A stretch of DNA of 48,272 nucleotides from Fidelibacterota bacterium SCGC AAA003-L08 (lineage in GTDB: Bacteria; Fidelibacterota; Marinisomatia; SCGC-AAA003-L08; D37C17), in contig ASPJ01000007.1 of NCBI GenBank assembly GCA_000405805.1, positions 1-48,272 on the forward strand. The letters are read 5' to 3'. The notes beneath the pieces were generated by a model. That model saw only the letters and a list, made by a program, of their open reading frames with translations. It made no database searches and had not been told where the DNA came from. Positions 36,433 through 45,095 of this stretch are shown piece after piece. The stretch's first letter is position 1, and every line of letters starts with the position of its first letter. A program made the translations under genes and the position numbers.

Positions 36433-37369
36433 TTTTCTTTATATCTTTCTCATTTCCAAGCAAACAATATAAAATACTCATTCTAACAGCCACACCATTT
36501 AAAACCTGGTCTAAAATAATAGCGTGGTCTCCTTCAGCAACGTCACTGTCTATTTCAACACCTCTATTCATTGGCCCTGGATGCATTACTATGATTTTAT
36601 TTTTAAGAGCAGATAATCGCTTATTAGTAATGCCAAAAAACTTTCTATATTCCCTGACGGATGGAATTAAGCCAATCCCCATCCTTTCTCTTTGGATACG
36701 TAAAACATTTATAGCATCAGCCCAATCCAAAGCTTCATTTAAATCATGACTCACAGATACATCTAAGTCCTCAATAAACGGAGGAATTAAATGTGCAGGA
36801 CCACAAAGCATCACTTCTGCGCCCATTTTATTTAATCCATAAATATTAGACAATGCTACCCTACTATGTAGAATATCACCTATAATTGCTACTTTGAGAC
36901 CTGACAAACTACCAAATTTTTCATGTAAACTCATTATGTCTAGCATTGCCTGGGTAGGATGTTCATGACTGCCATCTCCTGCATTAATAATCACCGAATC
37001 AACATATTTAGTTAATTGAAGACATGATCCTGGAGTTGGATGTCTCATTACAATTCCATCAATTTTCATTGCATGAATATTCTGAACTGTATCTTTAAAA
37101 GTTTCACCTTTATTAAGACTCGAAGAAGATGCAGAAAAATTAATAACATCTGCTGATAATCTTTTTTCAGCAAGCTCAAATGACAGCTTTGTTCGAGTAG
37201 AATTTTCAAAAAATAAATTTGCTATATTGATTCCTGTTAAAGAAGGAACTTTTTTAATAGGTCTATCCAAGACTTCTTTAAACATATAACCTACATCAAT
37301 GAGAGTCTCTATATCTTTTTTAGTAGCTTCCTCTAGACCAATAAAATGCTTGGTTGATAAAATACTCAT
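36419..37369 (-). CDS. pyrB: Aspartate carbamoyltransferase, catalytic chain
   Basis: Joins carbamoyl phosphate and aspartate. The carbamoyl-phosphate motif FFENSTRTKLSFELAEKR (residues ~53-70), HPTQAMLD, and the late MHPGPMNRGVEI block are all present. Length 316 is standard. No pyrI regulatory chain is adjacent. Starts 4 bases after pyrR and overlaps pyrC'; the pyrR-pyrB-pyrC order resembles PyrR-controlled pyr operons. Confidence 0.96.
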   Translation of the reverse strand: MSILSTKHFIGLEEATKKDIETLIDVGYMFKEVLDRPIKKVPSLTGINIANLFFENSTRTKLSFELAEKRLSADVINFSASSSSLNKGETFKDTVQNIHAMKIDGIVMRHPTPGSCLQLTKYVDSVIINAGDGSHEHPTQAMLDIMSLHEKFGSLSGLKVAIIGDILHSRVALSNIYGLNKMGAEVMLCGPAHLIPPFIEDLDVSVSHDLNEALDWADAINVLRIQRERMGIGLIPSVREYRKFFGITNKRLSALKNKIIVMHPGPMNRGVEIDSDVAEGDHAIILDQVLNGVAVRMSILYCLLGNEKDIKKNEKK

Positions 37370-37373
37370 CTTT

Positions 37374-37919
37374 TTATTCCGAATAATCCATTAATAAAAC
37401 CTCATCCTCTCCATCAATTTCTTTAATATGGACATGAATATGCTCGTTAATTGACGTAGGATAGTTTTTTCCTACAAAATCAGTTTTAATTGGCAACTCT
37501 CTATGTCCTCTATCAACCAATACCCCAAGTTGAATAGAATCTGGCCTTCCATAAGAAAAAATCTCATCCATTGCAGCTCTAATGGTACGGCCAGTATACA
37601 AAACATCATCAATCAATATTATATTTCTACCAGACACATCAAATTTGATATCAGAAGGACCTATTTTAGGAGAGTCAAAGTTATTCTTAAAATCATCTCT
37701 GTAAAATGTAACATCTACCGTTCCATTGTCAATCTGGGTGTTTGTTATTTTACTTATTAATTGAGTGATTCTTTGAGCTATTACCTCGCCTCTAGTCCTG
37801 ATACCTACAATAGCTATCTTATTTAAATCTGGATTTTTTTCAATAATTTCATGAGAAATACGCATTAACGTTCTCTTTAAATCATTTTCATTTTGCAAAT
37901 GAGCTTTTATTTTTTTCAT
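37374..37919 (-). CDS. pyrR: PyrR bifunctional pyr-operon regulator / uracil phosphoribosyltransferase
   Basis: The start at 37919 (MKKIKAHLQNEN), with TTTAGGTAAATAT upstream, fits PyrR N-termini better than an in-frame ATG 30 bases earlier. The 181-residue protein has the PRPP loop ILIDDVLYTGRTIRAAMD and the blocks DVTFYRDD and LVDRGHRELPI. PyrR binds a stem-loop in pyr mRNA when UMP is high; it also has weak uracil phosphoribosyltransferase activity. It heads the pyrR-pyrB-pyrC' operon and has a structured leader (37938-38017). Confidence 0.93.
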   Translation of the reverse strand: MKKIKAHLQNENDLKRTLMRISHEIIEKNPDLNKIAIVGIRTRGEVIAQRITQLISKITNTQIDNGTVDVTFYRDDFKNNFDSPKIGPSDIKFDVSGRNIILIDDVLYTGRTIRAAMDEIFSYGRPDSIQLGVLVDRGHRELPIKTDFVGKNYPTSINEHIHVHIKEIDGEDEVLLMDYSE

Positions 37920-37937
37920 ATATTTACCTAAATGTAA

Positions 37938-38017
37938 CCGAGAGAACATACGTTTATTAAATAAACGTTAGTAAGGGAAAGAGCTTTTTTTCTACCTTTC
38001 CTACCTCTCGGATAGAA
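37938..38017 (-). promoter_or_regulatory. Structured pyrR leader with possible PyrR-binding hairpin
   Basis: In transcript order, CUAUCC-GAGA-GGUAG (38015-38001) forms a tetraloop hairpin with a bulged U, resembling the UCC...GAGG core of PyrR binding loops. GUAGGAAAG (38004-37996) can instead pair with CUUUCC-CU-UAC (37981-37971), which excludes the first hairpin. An 8-bp stem ACGUUUAU/AUAAACGU (37968-37950) and a long-range pairing of CCGAGAG (38011-38005) with CUCUCGG (37944-37938) follow. No T-run terminator is seen, so control might be at translation. Function is inference. Confidence 0.4.
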
Positions 38018-38049
38018 TTAAAGGTTTACTTTAAATGTAATTTATCATA

Positions 38050-38069
38050 TTTTTATTATATAATAAAAA
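38050..38069. promoter_or_regulatory. Perfect 20-bp palindrome in the pyrR/lipoprotein divergent region
   Basis: TTTTTATTATATAATAAAAA is its own reverse complement and lies between two divergent genes. It could be an operator, or simply AT-rich promoter DNA. Nothing else stands out in the remainder of the 38018-38120 gap. Confidence 0.25.
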
Positions 38070-38120
38070 CTCTTTTTTACTGTTATAAAAGATAATTTAT
38101 TCTTAAAATTTTTCTATATA

Positions 38121-40163
38121 ATGACTAGAATTATACTAATTATCCTAATATTAACCCTTTCGTGTGATGAATCATCCGTTGAAGGCTGTACATCTCCTAC
38201 TGCATGTAATTATGCGCCTAGGGCTACCCAATCTAATGGTGATTGTATCCAGCCTGCATTCTGTGATAAGTGGTGTCCTGATTTTGATAATCAAGGTAAT
38301 CCTATTGATTCTACTCCTCCTTCTGAGCCAGGAGAATATGAAGAATGGGATGATTTTGGAGAGGATTGTTCTGGAGCCTGTCGTGGAATTGCACTTGTTG
38401 ATGAATGTGGAGATTGCATTGTTCCTGGAGGAGAATCTGATAATATTCCACCTATAGAAACCGATGAATGGAATGAGGGTTGTTTAGATAACTGCGAGGG
38501 AATTCCTAATGGAACTTTAATTCTTGATTGCAATGATGATTGCGGAGGTACAGCTTATATTGATGATTGTGGGGTCTGCTCTGGAGGAAATACTTCTGTT
38601 GAGCCTAACGATGATAAAGATTGTGCCGGTGAATGTGGAGGTACAGCTTATATTGATGATTGTGGGGAATGTACAGGTGGCCAAACAGGTTTTGATCCAA
38701 ACTTTTTAAAAGATGAGTGTGGTATATGTGGTGGAGATGGATATACAAATGGTCCTCTAAATGATGGAATCAATGCATGTATCGGGACTAATGACTGTGA
38801 TAATATGGATTGTACTGGAGTATGTAATCCCAACATAAATACATCTTATTCGACTTTTAGTGACCTTAGATTTTGTAATGAAATTTGTGGAGAAGAATGT
38901 GGCTGGAAACCATTTCTTGGATGCATAGAACTCAATGTTGAAAATTTTAATGATCCTCCTTGTGCATCAGAACAGCTAGGTGCTTGTTATTTATATGGAG
39001 CTAATATGGATTTTTGCAGTATTTGTTCAGGAGGGATTTCAGGACATGAAGCTGATAGTGATAAAGATTGTAATGGAATCTGTTTTGGAACTTCTATTGA
39101 GGATTGTTTAGGAATATGTGGAGGAAATTCTATTGTAGATGAATGTGGTATTTGCGAAGGTAATGGACTCTCATATGATTGTGAAAATTGGGGTGAAAAC
39201 AACATCTGTCATGCTGATAGTGGAGATACCCCTATATGTTTTGCTGATATAGCAACTCAATGTTATGCTCCAGACGAATGTGGTGTTTGCGATGGCACTG
39301 GCCCAGGTCAGGGTGAAAACTGTGAAGGTGAATGTGTGGCTGAAGGAGACAATCTTAATGAAAATGGTTATGATTGTGCTAATACATGTGGTGGGAATGC
39401 TCAATCAGATGATTGTGGACTATGTAATGGAGATGGATATAGTTCAATATGTATTGGAACTGAAAACTGCAATCATATGGATTGTGCTGGTAATTGTACT
39501 GGGACCTCAAATTTTGGAGCAGCTTTAGATTGTTTTGGAATATGTTTAGGGTCAGCTTTATATGGATGTGATGGAGAATGTTGTGCTGGAGCTACAGGTA
39601 ATGCTTGTGCAGAAACAGACAATTGCGGAATATGTGACAATGATTCATTTAATGATTGCAGCGAGGACTGTGCTGGAGTCTATGGAGGTTCTGCAGATAT
39701 AGATAATTGTGGAATATGTTCAGGTGGAACTACTGGAATCGAACCTAACCAAGGAACTACCCCTGATGGATTATATTCATGTTCTGATATTACGCTTCTT
39801 GTAAATGCTGGGGTATGTACTGATTCAGATGATTGTGGAGCTCTAACTTGCCCTACATTATTATGGGATGGCACCAATCTAGATGGTTTTAATTTTTCTG
39901 CATGTGGGATTAACTCTGTTCCTAGCTATGTGACTGGTTTTGATATCTCTATATTGAGCCTCAATGATAATTCATTTAACAGCTTTCCAGAAAATATAAT
40001 AAATATGACTAGCTTGTCTAATGTTGATTTACGTTTTAATTTAATAGGAAGTATCCCAAGTAGCGTTTGTACATTGACAGCAAATCCATGTACTGTAGAT
40101 ATAAGAGATAACTTGATATTTGACTGTAGCCAGATTCCCGATTGTAATATCACTTGCGAATAA
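38121..40163 (+). CDS. Cys-rich surface lipoprotein with repeated CGG motifs and a C-terminal leucine-rich segment
   Basis: A 680-residue lipoprotein: MTRIILIILILTLSC is a good signal and lipobox (Cys15). It is followed by GCTSPTACNY, the same motif as in the lipoprotein at 10758. Residues ~60-580 are a chain of disulfide-rich units of the form CxGxCGGxAxxDxCGxCxGG (for example ECGGTAYIDDCGECTGG), reminiscent of Cys-rich modules seen in Marinimicrobia and Bacteroidetes surface proteins. The last ~90 residues contain leucine-rich repeats (ISILSLNDNSFNSFPENI, LSNVDLRFNLIGSIPSSV). No ribosome site is evident before the ATG. Function unknown; likely cell-surface binding. Confidence 0.78.
   Translation: MTRIILIILILTLSCDESSVEGCTSPTACNYAPRATQSNGDCIQPAFCDKWCPDFDNQGNPIDSTPPSEPGEYEEWDDFGEDCSGACRGIALVDECGDCIVPGGESDNIPPIETDEWNEGCLDNCEGIPNGTLILDCNDDCGGTAYIDDCGVCSGGNTSVEPNDDKDCAGECGGTAYIDDCGECTGGQTGFDPNFLKDECGICGGDGYTNGPLNDGINACIGTNDCDNMDCTGVCNPNINTSYSTFSDLRFCNEICGEECGWKPFLGCIELNVENFNDPPCASEQLGACYLYGANMDFCSICSGGISGHEADSDKDCNGICFGTSIEDCLGICGGNSIVDECGICEGNGLSYDCENWGENNICHADSGDTPICFADIATQCYAPDECGVCDGTGPGQGENCEGECVAEGDNLNENGYDCANTCGGNAQSDDCGLCNGDGYSSICIGTENCNHMDCAGNCTGTSNFGAALDCFGICLGSALYGCDGECCAGATGNACAETDNCGICDNDSFNDCSEDCAGVYGGSADIDNCGICSGGTTGIEPNQGTTPDGLYSCSDITLLVNAGVCTDSDDCGALTCPTLLWDGTNLDGFNFSACGINSVPSYVTGFDISILSLNDNSFNSFPENIINMTSLSNVDLRFNLIGSIPSSVCTLTANPCTVDIRDNLIFDCSQIPDCNITCE
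38544..38667 (+). repeat. Exact 31-bp direct repeat inside the Cys-rich lipoprotein gene
   Basis: The same 31 bases, starting GGAGGTACAGCTTATATTG, occur at 38544-38574 and 38637-38667, offset 93 (31 codons). They encode GGTAYIDDCG twice and show local duplication of one Cys-rich unit. Confidence 0.85.
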
Positions 40164-40247
40164 TTAATTTATAAATTTTATATCAGAATGGGCAATGGTG
40201 TTTTTAGTTAGTTTTTATTACTTCTTTTTTAGTGCTATTCCATCTCT

Positions 40248-42458
40248 TTATTTCTGTCCGCTAGGCGAATAGATCCTTTCTGCATTTTTCTTAATATCAT
40301 CCAATTTCAGTAATACAGGTTTTAAATTTCGATTTACAAAAAGCTCCGCCTGATCGGCATAGTGTTTAGATGACTCATGCTGAGTATTTGAACCATATTG
40401 ATGAATACTCTGTGATGATACTTGACCATCTTTCCCCCATTCTATTAGCATTAAATAAGCATCTCCGGCATATCCCTCTAAATATCCTTTTTCATTTGGG
40501 ATACCATATACTGCATGAGGTACATCTGGTCCACCAGAGAGCCCTAGATTGAGGTCGCCCCGAATTAGACGGTTTACATTTCCCCATATTACATCTAATC
40601 TTCCATAATGATTATAAAGGTATTTTACTCCGAAAGTAAAACTCTCAATAAGTTGTTTGTCAGGAATCAGGCCTGGAGATGTTTCCATAAACCAGCCAAA
40701 AGAAATAATTGGCAATGATGCATGTTTATTTTCAAAGTTAGTGTTTTTATCCCAAGATTTAAGAATATTTATTCCTTCTAGTAATTGCTTGTCCTCAAAC
40801 TTATCTGATAGTGAAATAACTCTATTAACAAATTGAGACATATAAGATTTATTTGAATAGCGTAAATCATATTTATACTGCTCAAAATCACTGTCAGAAA
40901 TTAAATCGTCTTTACCAAATAGCTCCAAAGCTCTTAGTGCCCTGTTTGACATGTAACTCTCAATCCCAAAAGTTTTAGAATATTTCTCATAAATAGGATT
41001 ATCATCACCTATGGTAGTCATAAAAGGAGTATTATTACAGTTTTGAATGAATCCCGATTCAGGATTCAATACTTGTGGTAAATCTTCATAAGGTAAGTAT
41101 TCACTCCACATAACTTTGGATGAATTGCCTGGCAAAACTCCTTGCCAGTTATAACCTTCAGCGCGAATAGGTAATTTAGCATTATATAGATATAATATAT
41201 TACCCTCCTTATCAGCATAACCAGTGCCAAACATAGGAATAGCCATCATTTGCATTGCGGATTTCCACTCTTTAAAATTAGCGGCCTTATTCATTCGATA
41301 CCATTGTTCAATTACCCGGATATCTTCATAGTTTGCAAATCGTATGGCATAAGTAGCATGTTTTCCCCTTAATACCGGACCATGAACCGACCAAAGCACT
41401 TCTCTTTTAAAAGTCCAGGAAAAGGGTCCAAAAAGTTTAACATTTATTGGGACTTTCTTAACACGAAGCGAATTCCATTTTCCATCATATTGATATAAAT
41501 ATGGGTCATCTGGGTGCATTTCTAATTCATAGACATCCACTAAATCAGGGCTATTGACTGTATGTCCCCAGCCTAAATGCTCATTATGACCAACTAGAAC
41601 GATGGGGGATCCTGGGAATAAACCTCCAGTCATATTCCATCCTTCTTCACTATGCACATGGGCTTCGTACCAAGCTAAAGGGCCTATCCATTGATTATGA
41701 GGATTAACGGCTAAACGGGTTTTTTGATCTTCTGAACGGCCGGGAGAAACTGCAAATACATTGGAGCCTTTGGGCGTTATTTTTTCCCGATCTATCTTAT
41801 AATCATCCCACCAACTGGTATTATTATTAAATTCTTCTGGCTTAAGCTCCATCATTTTTTTAAGAAAATCATGAACGCCAAAAAAAAGGGGAGTTTTATG
41901 GATGAAGCCTGCAACTAAATCTTTCTCAGTTACAGGGTGTACTCCAGGGAACACTTCCTCAGGATGATCTAGGATATACTGATTAACACCATCAGCATAA
42001 GCTTTACATATCTTCTTAGTGTCAGGAGATATGTCTGTTTCATACTTATTATCTATCTTGTCCCAAATCTCAAAAAGATGTACCATATAGTCATTTGGGG
42101 CAAGGTCTTTACCATAGACTGAAGCTAATTGACCACGAGCTGCTAATAAACCATCTTGCATATTTTTAAAATCATCCTCAGCATTAGCATAAGCTAGCCC
42201 ATAAGCTGCATCGGCATCTGTCTTACCAAAAACATGGGGAATTCCCCAAGTATCTCGGTAAATGGTAACTTCATATTTTATTTCAGATTGATTAGTTTGA
42301 GAGGATATTTTATTTGAAGGAAAATATGTGCAGGAGGATAGAATAATCAATATTAAAGTGCTTAAGCAGATTCTCATTAATAATAGAGTTAGAGAGTGGC
42401 GTTTCATATACAAACTATCCATCAAACCAAATGTAAGTATTATTAATAATTTCTTCAT
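40248..42458 (-). CDS. Penicillin acylase family (Ntn hydrolase) lipoprotein
   Basis: Member of the S45 penicillin/acyl-homoserine-lactone acylase family, which mature by self-cleavage before a Ser. Visible are YRDTWGIPHVFGKTDADAAYGLAYANAEDD (in two blocks), the cleavage/nucleophile site PKGSNVFAVSP with Ser232, VNPHNQWIGPLAWYEAHV, GHNEHLGWGHTVN and WSVHGPVL. The start is uncertain: ATGs at 42458, 42407 and 42377 are in frame. The latter two give cleaner lipoprotein signals ending LIILSSC, while the first has AAAGAGAAAG upstream. It lies just 3' of the tRNA-Sec gene. Substrate is unknown; it could be an amide antibiotic, signal or peptide. The 84-base gap to the convergent gene holds no clear terminator. 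Confidence 0.85.
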   Translation of the reverse strand: MKKLLIILTFGLMDSLYMKRHSLTLLLMRICLSTLILIILSSCTYFPSNKISSQTNQSEIKYEVTIYRDTWGIPHVFGKTDADAAYGLAYANAEDDFKNMQDGLLAARGQLASVYGKDLAPNDYMVHLFEIWDKIDNKYETDISPDTKKICKAYADGVNQYILDHPEEVFPGVHPVTEKDLVAGFIHKTPLFFGVHDFLKKMMELKPEEFNNNTSWWDDYKIDREKITPKGSNVFAVSPGRSEDQKTRLAVNPHNQWIGPLAWYEAHVHSEEGWNMTGGLFPGSPIVLVGHNEHLGWGHTVNSPDLVDVYELEMHPDDPYLYQYDGKWNSLRVKKVPINVKLFGPFSWTFKREVLWSVHGPVLRGKHATYAIRFANYEDIRVIEQWYRMNKAANFKEWKSAMQMMAIPMFGTGYADKEGNILYLYNAKLPIRAEGYNWQGVLPGNSSKVMWSEYLPYEDLPQVLNPESGFIQNCNNTPFMTTIGDDNPIYEKYSKTFGIESYMSNRALRALELFGKDDLISDSDFEQYKYDLRYSNKSYMSQFVNRVISLSDKFEDKQLLEGINILKSWDKNTNFENKHASLPIISFGWFMETSPGLIPDKQLIESFTFGVKYLYNHYGRLDVIWGNVNRLIRGDLNLGLSGGPDVPHAVYGIPNEKGYLEGYAGDAYLMLIEWGKDGQVSSQSIHQYGSNTQHESSKHYADQAELFVNRNLKPVLLKLDDIKKNAERIYSPSGQK

Positions 42459-42475
42459 TTCTTTCTCTTTTTAAA

Positions 42476-42570
42476 TGGCGGAAGTGCGTGGAAATCGAAT
42501 CCACCAGTGATATCACTACCACTCAACGGCTTTGAAGGCCGTGATGTCCACCAGGATCATATTCACTTCC
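42476..42570 (-). tRNA. selC: tRNA-Sec (anticodon UCA)
   Basis: The 95-base RNA has all features of a bacterial selenocysteine tRNA. Acceptor GGAAGUG (42570-42564) pairs with CACUUCC, followed by G and an encoded CCA (42478-42476). The anticodon arm is ACGGC-CUUCAAA-GCCGU with UCA at 42535-42533. The long variable arm is AGUGGUA/UAUCACU, 7 bp capped by GUGA. The T arm is GUGGA-UUCGAUU-UCCAC. The eighth acceptor pair would be A-G, unlike the perfect 8 bp of E. coli. It sits 4 bases after the SPOR gene stop and 17 bases before the acylase start, so it may be cut from a longer transcript. No selA, selB or selD is in the window. Confidence 0.94.
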
Positions 42571-42574
42571 TTAA

Positions 42575-43435
42575 TTATTCATTTCTAATAATACCAGGGT
42601 TGACCCCTAACTTTGAATTAATATTTTGTTTCTCTTGTTTTGCATCTGATTCGCTTGAGAAATAGCCTACTCTTACAATATAAAGTAAAATACCATTTGA
42701 ATTAATGCTTTCTATTCTTGCATCATATCCATTGTCTAATAATATTTTTTCTTGCTGTTCAGCATTGGCTTTTTTTCCAAAAGCCCCAATCTGAAGTGAA
42801 TATTCATTAATAGGCATAGTTAAATCATCTTTTACCCTGTCTAAAAAATCTTGGATTTTAACTATAATATTTTTACTCTTTTTAGTAGAATTTTTATTCT
42901 CAACTTGATCTAAATCGACTTTATGGGGAACAGGCTCATTATACACTTCTTTTTTTTGTAATGAAAATCTTTCAAATTCAATATCAGGAAATTGTTTTTC
43001 AAAAATTTTAGAATAATATATAGCTGAATCAGTATTACCTGATACTAATAGAGAATTAATAAATAAACTAATTGATTTCTCTAGATTTTTTGAACTCGGA
43101 TGATATCGAGGTACCTTCTTTAACCACTCTGCTGATTGGAGGTATAGTCCTGATGTATAATAATATTCAGCGACTTTTATAATTGAATCTACAGAATATT
43201 TACTACCTTTATGGTTATTAGATATAGATGCAAATTTTTCTTTTGCTGAATTTCCATCAACTTCTAGTAAGCCACTTAAATATATTACTTCTGGATTATT
43301 TGGATATTTTGTTTCATATCCTGGCAAACTGCTAACTGCCTCCAATATATTGCCTGACAGCACCTGTTCAATATGTTGATCAATTGATTCTAAGGAAAAT
43401 AGATATGAGAATAAAATTAGAACATATCGAATCAT
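42575..43435 (-). CDS. SPOR-domain protein with TPR-like N-terminal region
   Basis: The 286-residue protein has a signal-like start (MIRYVLILFSYLFSLES), then helical TPR-like repeats (residues ~25-160: VIYLSGLLEVDG, YYTSGLYLQSAEWLKK). A C-terminal SPOR domain follows at ~208-283 (EYSLQIGAFGKKANAEQQEKIL, YIVRVGYFSSESDAKQ). SPOR domains bind glycan strands of peptidoglycan lacking side peptides, so it probably acts at the cell wall or division site. Its start overlaps the LapB-like gene by one base, and tRNA-Sec follows 4 bases after its stop. Confidence 0.86.
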   Translation of the reverse strand: MIRYVLILFSYLFSLESIDQHIEQVLSGNILEAVSSLPGYETKYPNNPEVIYLSGLLEVDGNSAKEKFASISNNHKGSKYSVDSIIKVAEYYYTSGLYLQSAEWLKKVPRYHPSSKNLEKSISLFINSLLVSGNTDSAIYYSKIFEKQFPDIEFERFSLQKKEVYNEPVPHKVDLDQVENKNSTKKSKNIIVKIQDFLDRVKDDLTMPINEYSLQIGAFGKKANAEQQEKILLDNGYDARIESINSNGILLYIVRVGYFSSESDAKQEKQNINSKLGVNPGIIRNE

Positions 43436-44646
43436 TAAGTCACATTCTCTCTACTATTTTCATAAATCCATAGTAAATCTTTATCCCTATGTGTTTTGTT
43501 GTTCTTCTGGAATTGTTCATCTGTAGCTAAACTATGTATGATGTCATCCAACTGCTTAATTATATTAGTTGAATCTTTAGATTGTTTCCTCGCCTGAAGC
43601 TTTACTCTTATTAATTTAACTAATAAAGAGGTGTCTTCTGCATCTTCTAAACCATCTATTAAATTTAAAGCTACTGATGTCTCATTTCGCTGATCATGAA
43701 TATCAGCAAGTGACGCTAAAACTTCTAAATTATTGGGGTCTGATTCCAATATGTTCTTTAAAATAACTTCAAATTCATTAAATCTATTTAACACAAAAAG
43801 AGCATCCTTTAATAAATGAATTACAAGCCATGATTGATCTGGCCTTTCAGTAGAATATCTAATCCACATCGGTATTGATTTTGCAAGCAATTTTCGGGCC
43901 TTCTCCATATTTATCTTGTATTCCTGTGAGTTAACTTCAATATCACCTGAATTTGCATTTTTATAATGCACTTCACTTTCAATACTATATGATTTGCCTA
44001 TATAATAATAAGCTATAGATAAGTCTTGATATAAGTTTATAGCTTCCTCATATACCAATCGTGCTTCTTCAAACTGTTCATTTTCAACCATTTTTCTTCC
44101 TTGCTGAATCTTAAATAATGCAAGTTTATGAGATCCGTTTATTTTCTTCATCTGGTTATACTTTATTAAGTACGTTGATGCATTCTCCCACTGTTCTGAC
44201 TGAATAAAATATTTTATCAACTGAGAAATCGCCCATTCATTATTTCTATCTATTTTCAGAATAAACAGACACTCATCAATAGCATGAACCATATCTCTTA
44301 TATCATAGTAGTCTAATGAAAGATTTTTATGTAATTCAATTTTTTCATAGGTGGATATATCTTTGCGCATTGCAATGCTATGATGAATTTTTAATGCTTG
44401 TTTAGGATTTTTACTTTCTCTTATAATCTGGCCCATTTTAATATAAGATTTTATATTTTCTGTATCCTGTTCTATTATCTTCTTGAAATATTGATATGCT
44501 TTTTTTCTATGGCCTGATATTAATAAATCTAATCCTTCTAAATACATATCTCTTATTTTTTCAGCGGAGAGAGGCTTAATTTTTATATAATAATAAGTGA
44601 CTCCGCATAAAATAATAGCTGTTATAAATATATATGAAAAAATCAT
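43435..44646 (-). CDS. LapB-like membrane-anchored TPR protein without rubredoxin knuckles
   Basis: The 403-residue protein starts with one membrane segment (FSYIFITAIILCGVTYYYI) and then reads like LapB/YciM: YLEGLDLLISGHRKKAYQYF, GQIIRESKNPKQALKIH, LSLDYYDIRDMVHAIDECLF. TPR repeats run to residue ~350. LapB normally ends in a Cys4 rubredoxin-like domain; here the corresponding tail (THRDKDLLWIYENSRENVT) has no Cys. LapB controls LpxC turnover and lipopolysaccharide synthesis in E. coli. Its gene overlaps the lapA-like gene by 4 bases, the same order as lapA-lapB in proteobacteria. Confidence 0.72.
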   Translation of the reverse strand: MIFSYIFITAIILCGVTYYYIKIKPLSAEKIRDMYLEGLDLLISGHRKKAYQYFKKIIEQDTENIKSYIKMGQIIRESKNPKQALKIHHSIAMRKDISTYEKIELHKNLSLDYYDIRDMVHAIDECLFILKIDRNNEWAISQLIKYFIQSEQWENASTYLIKYNQMKKINGSHKLALFKIQQGRKMVENEQFEEARLVYEEAINLYQDLSIAYYYIGKSYSIESEVHYKNANSGDIEVNSQEYKINMEKARKLLAKSIPMWIRYSTERPDQSWLVIHLLKDALFVLNRFNEFEVILKNILESDPNNLEVLASLADIHDQRNETSVALNLIDGLEDAEDTSLLVKLIRVKLQARKQSKDSTNIIKQLDDIIHSLATDEQFQKNNKTHRDKDLLWIYENSRENVT

Positions 44647-45095
44647 TTTATAAATTCATCTAATTCACTGGGATCATCATTTATTGAGTCTAAATCATCT
44701 ATTTTATCAATGATCTCAATATCATCATCAATCGCCTGGTTCCTTAATGTATCTAATTCTATCTGTAATTTCTTTAATTTAGAACGCTGTTTTATCATTT
44801 GACTTTTTTGAGATATAATCTGAAATAATGCCATTAAGAATCCTATTGCCACACCTAAACTTAAAGACCCTATGATAACATATTTAATCTCAATATTCTC
44901 CTCTAGTCCAAATATAGACTGAGAATCCTTACCAACAATGTATGGAATCTGAACCACTATTGGAGCATTAGGGTCTACCTTATCTATATTATCGCCTAAA
45001 ACATCACTCATTTTATTACTATCATCCAACTTTGTAATAAAAAGTGCACTTGCTATCAAAATTGCAATAAATAAAAAATATTTAAGCAGCTTCAT
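44643..45095 (-). CDS. LapA-like small membrane protein
   Basis: The 150-residue protein has membrane segments at ~4-21 (LKYFLFIAILIASALFIT) and ~71-93 (YVIIGSLSLGVAIGFLMALFQII). A coiled coil (QMIKQRSKLKKLQIELDTLRNQ) and an acidic tail follow, the layout of LapA/YciS-type proteins, though the periplasmic loop is longer than usual. It starts within the last codons of miaB (14-base overlap) and overlaps the lapB-like gene, supporting the LapA/LapB interpretation. Confidence 0.68.
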   Translation of the reverse strand: MKLLKYFLFIAILIASALFITKLDDSNKMSDVLGDNIDKVDPNAPIVVQIPYIVGKDSQSIFGLEENIEIKYVIIGSLSLGVAIGFLMALFQIISQKSQMIKQRSKLKKLQIELDTLRNQAIDDDIEIIDKIDDLDSINDDPSELDEFIK

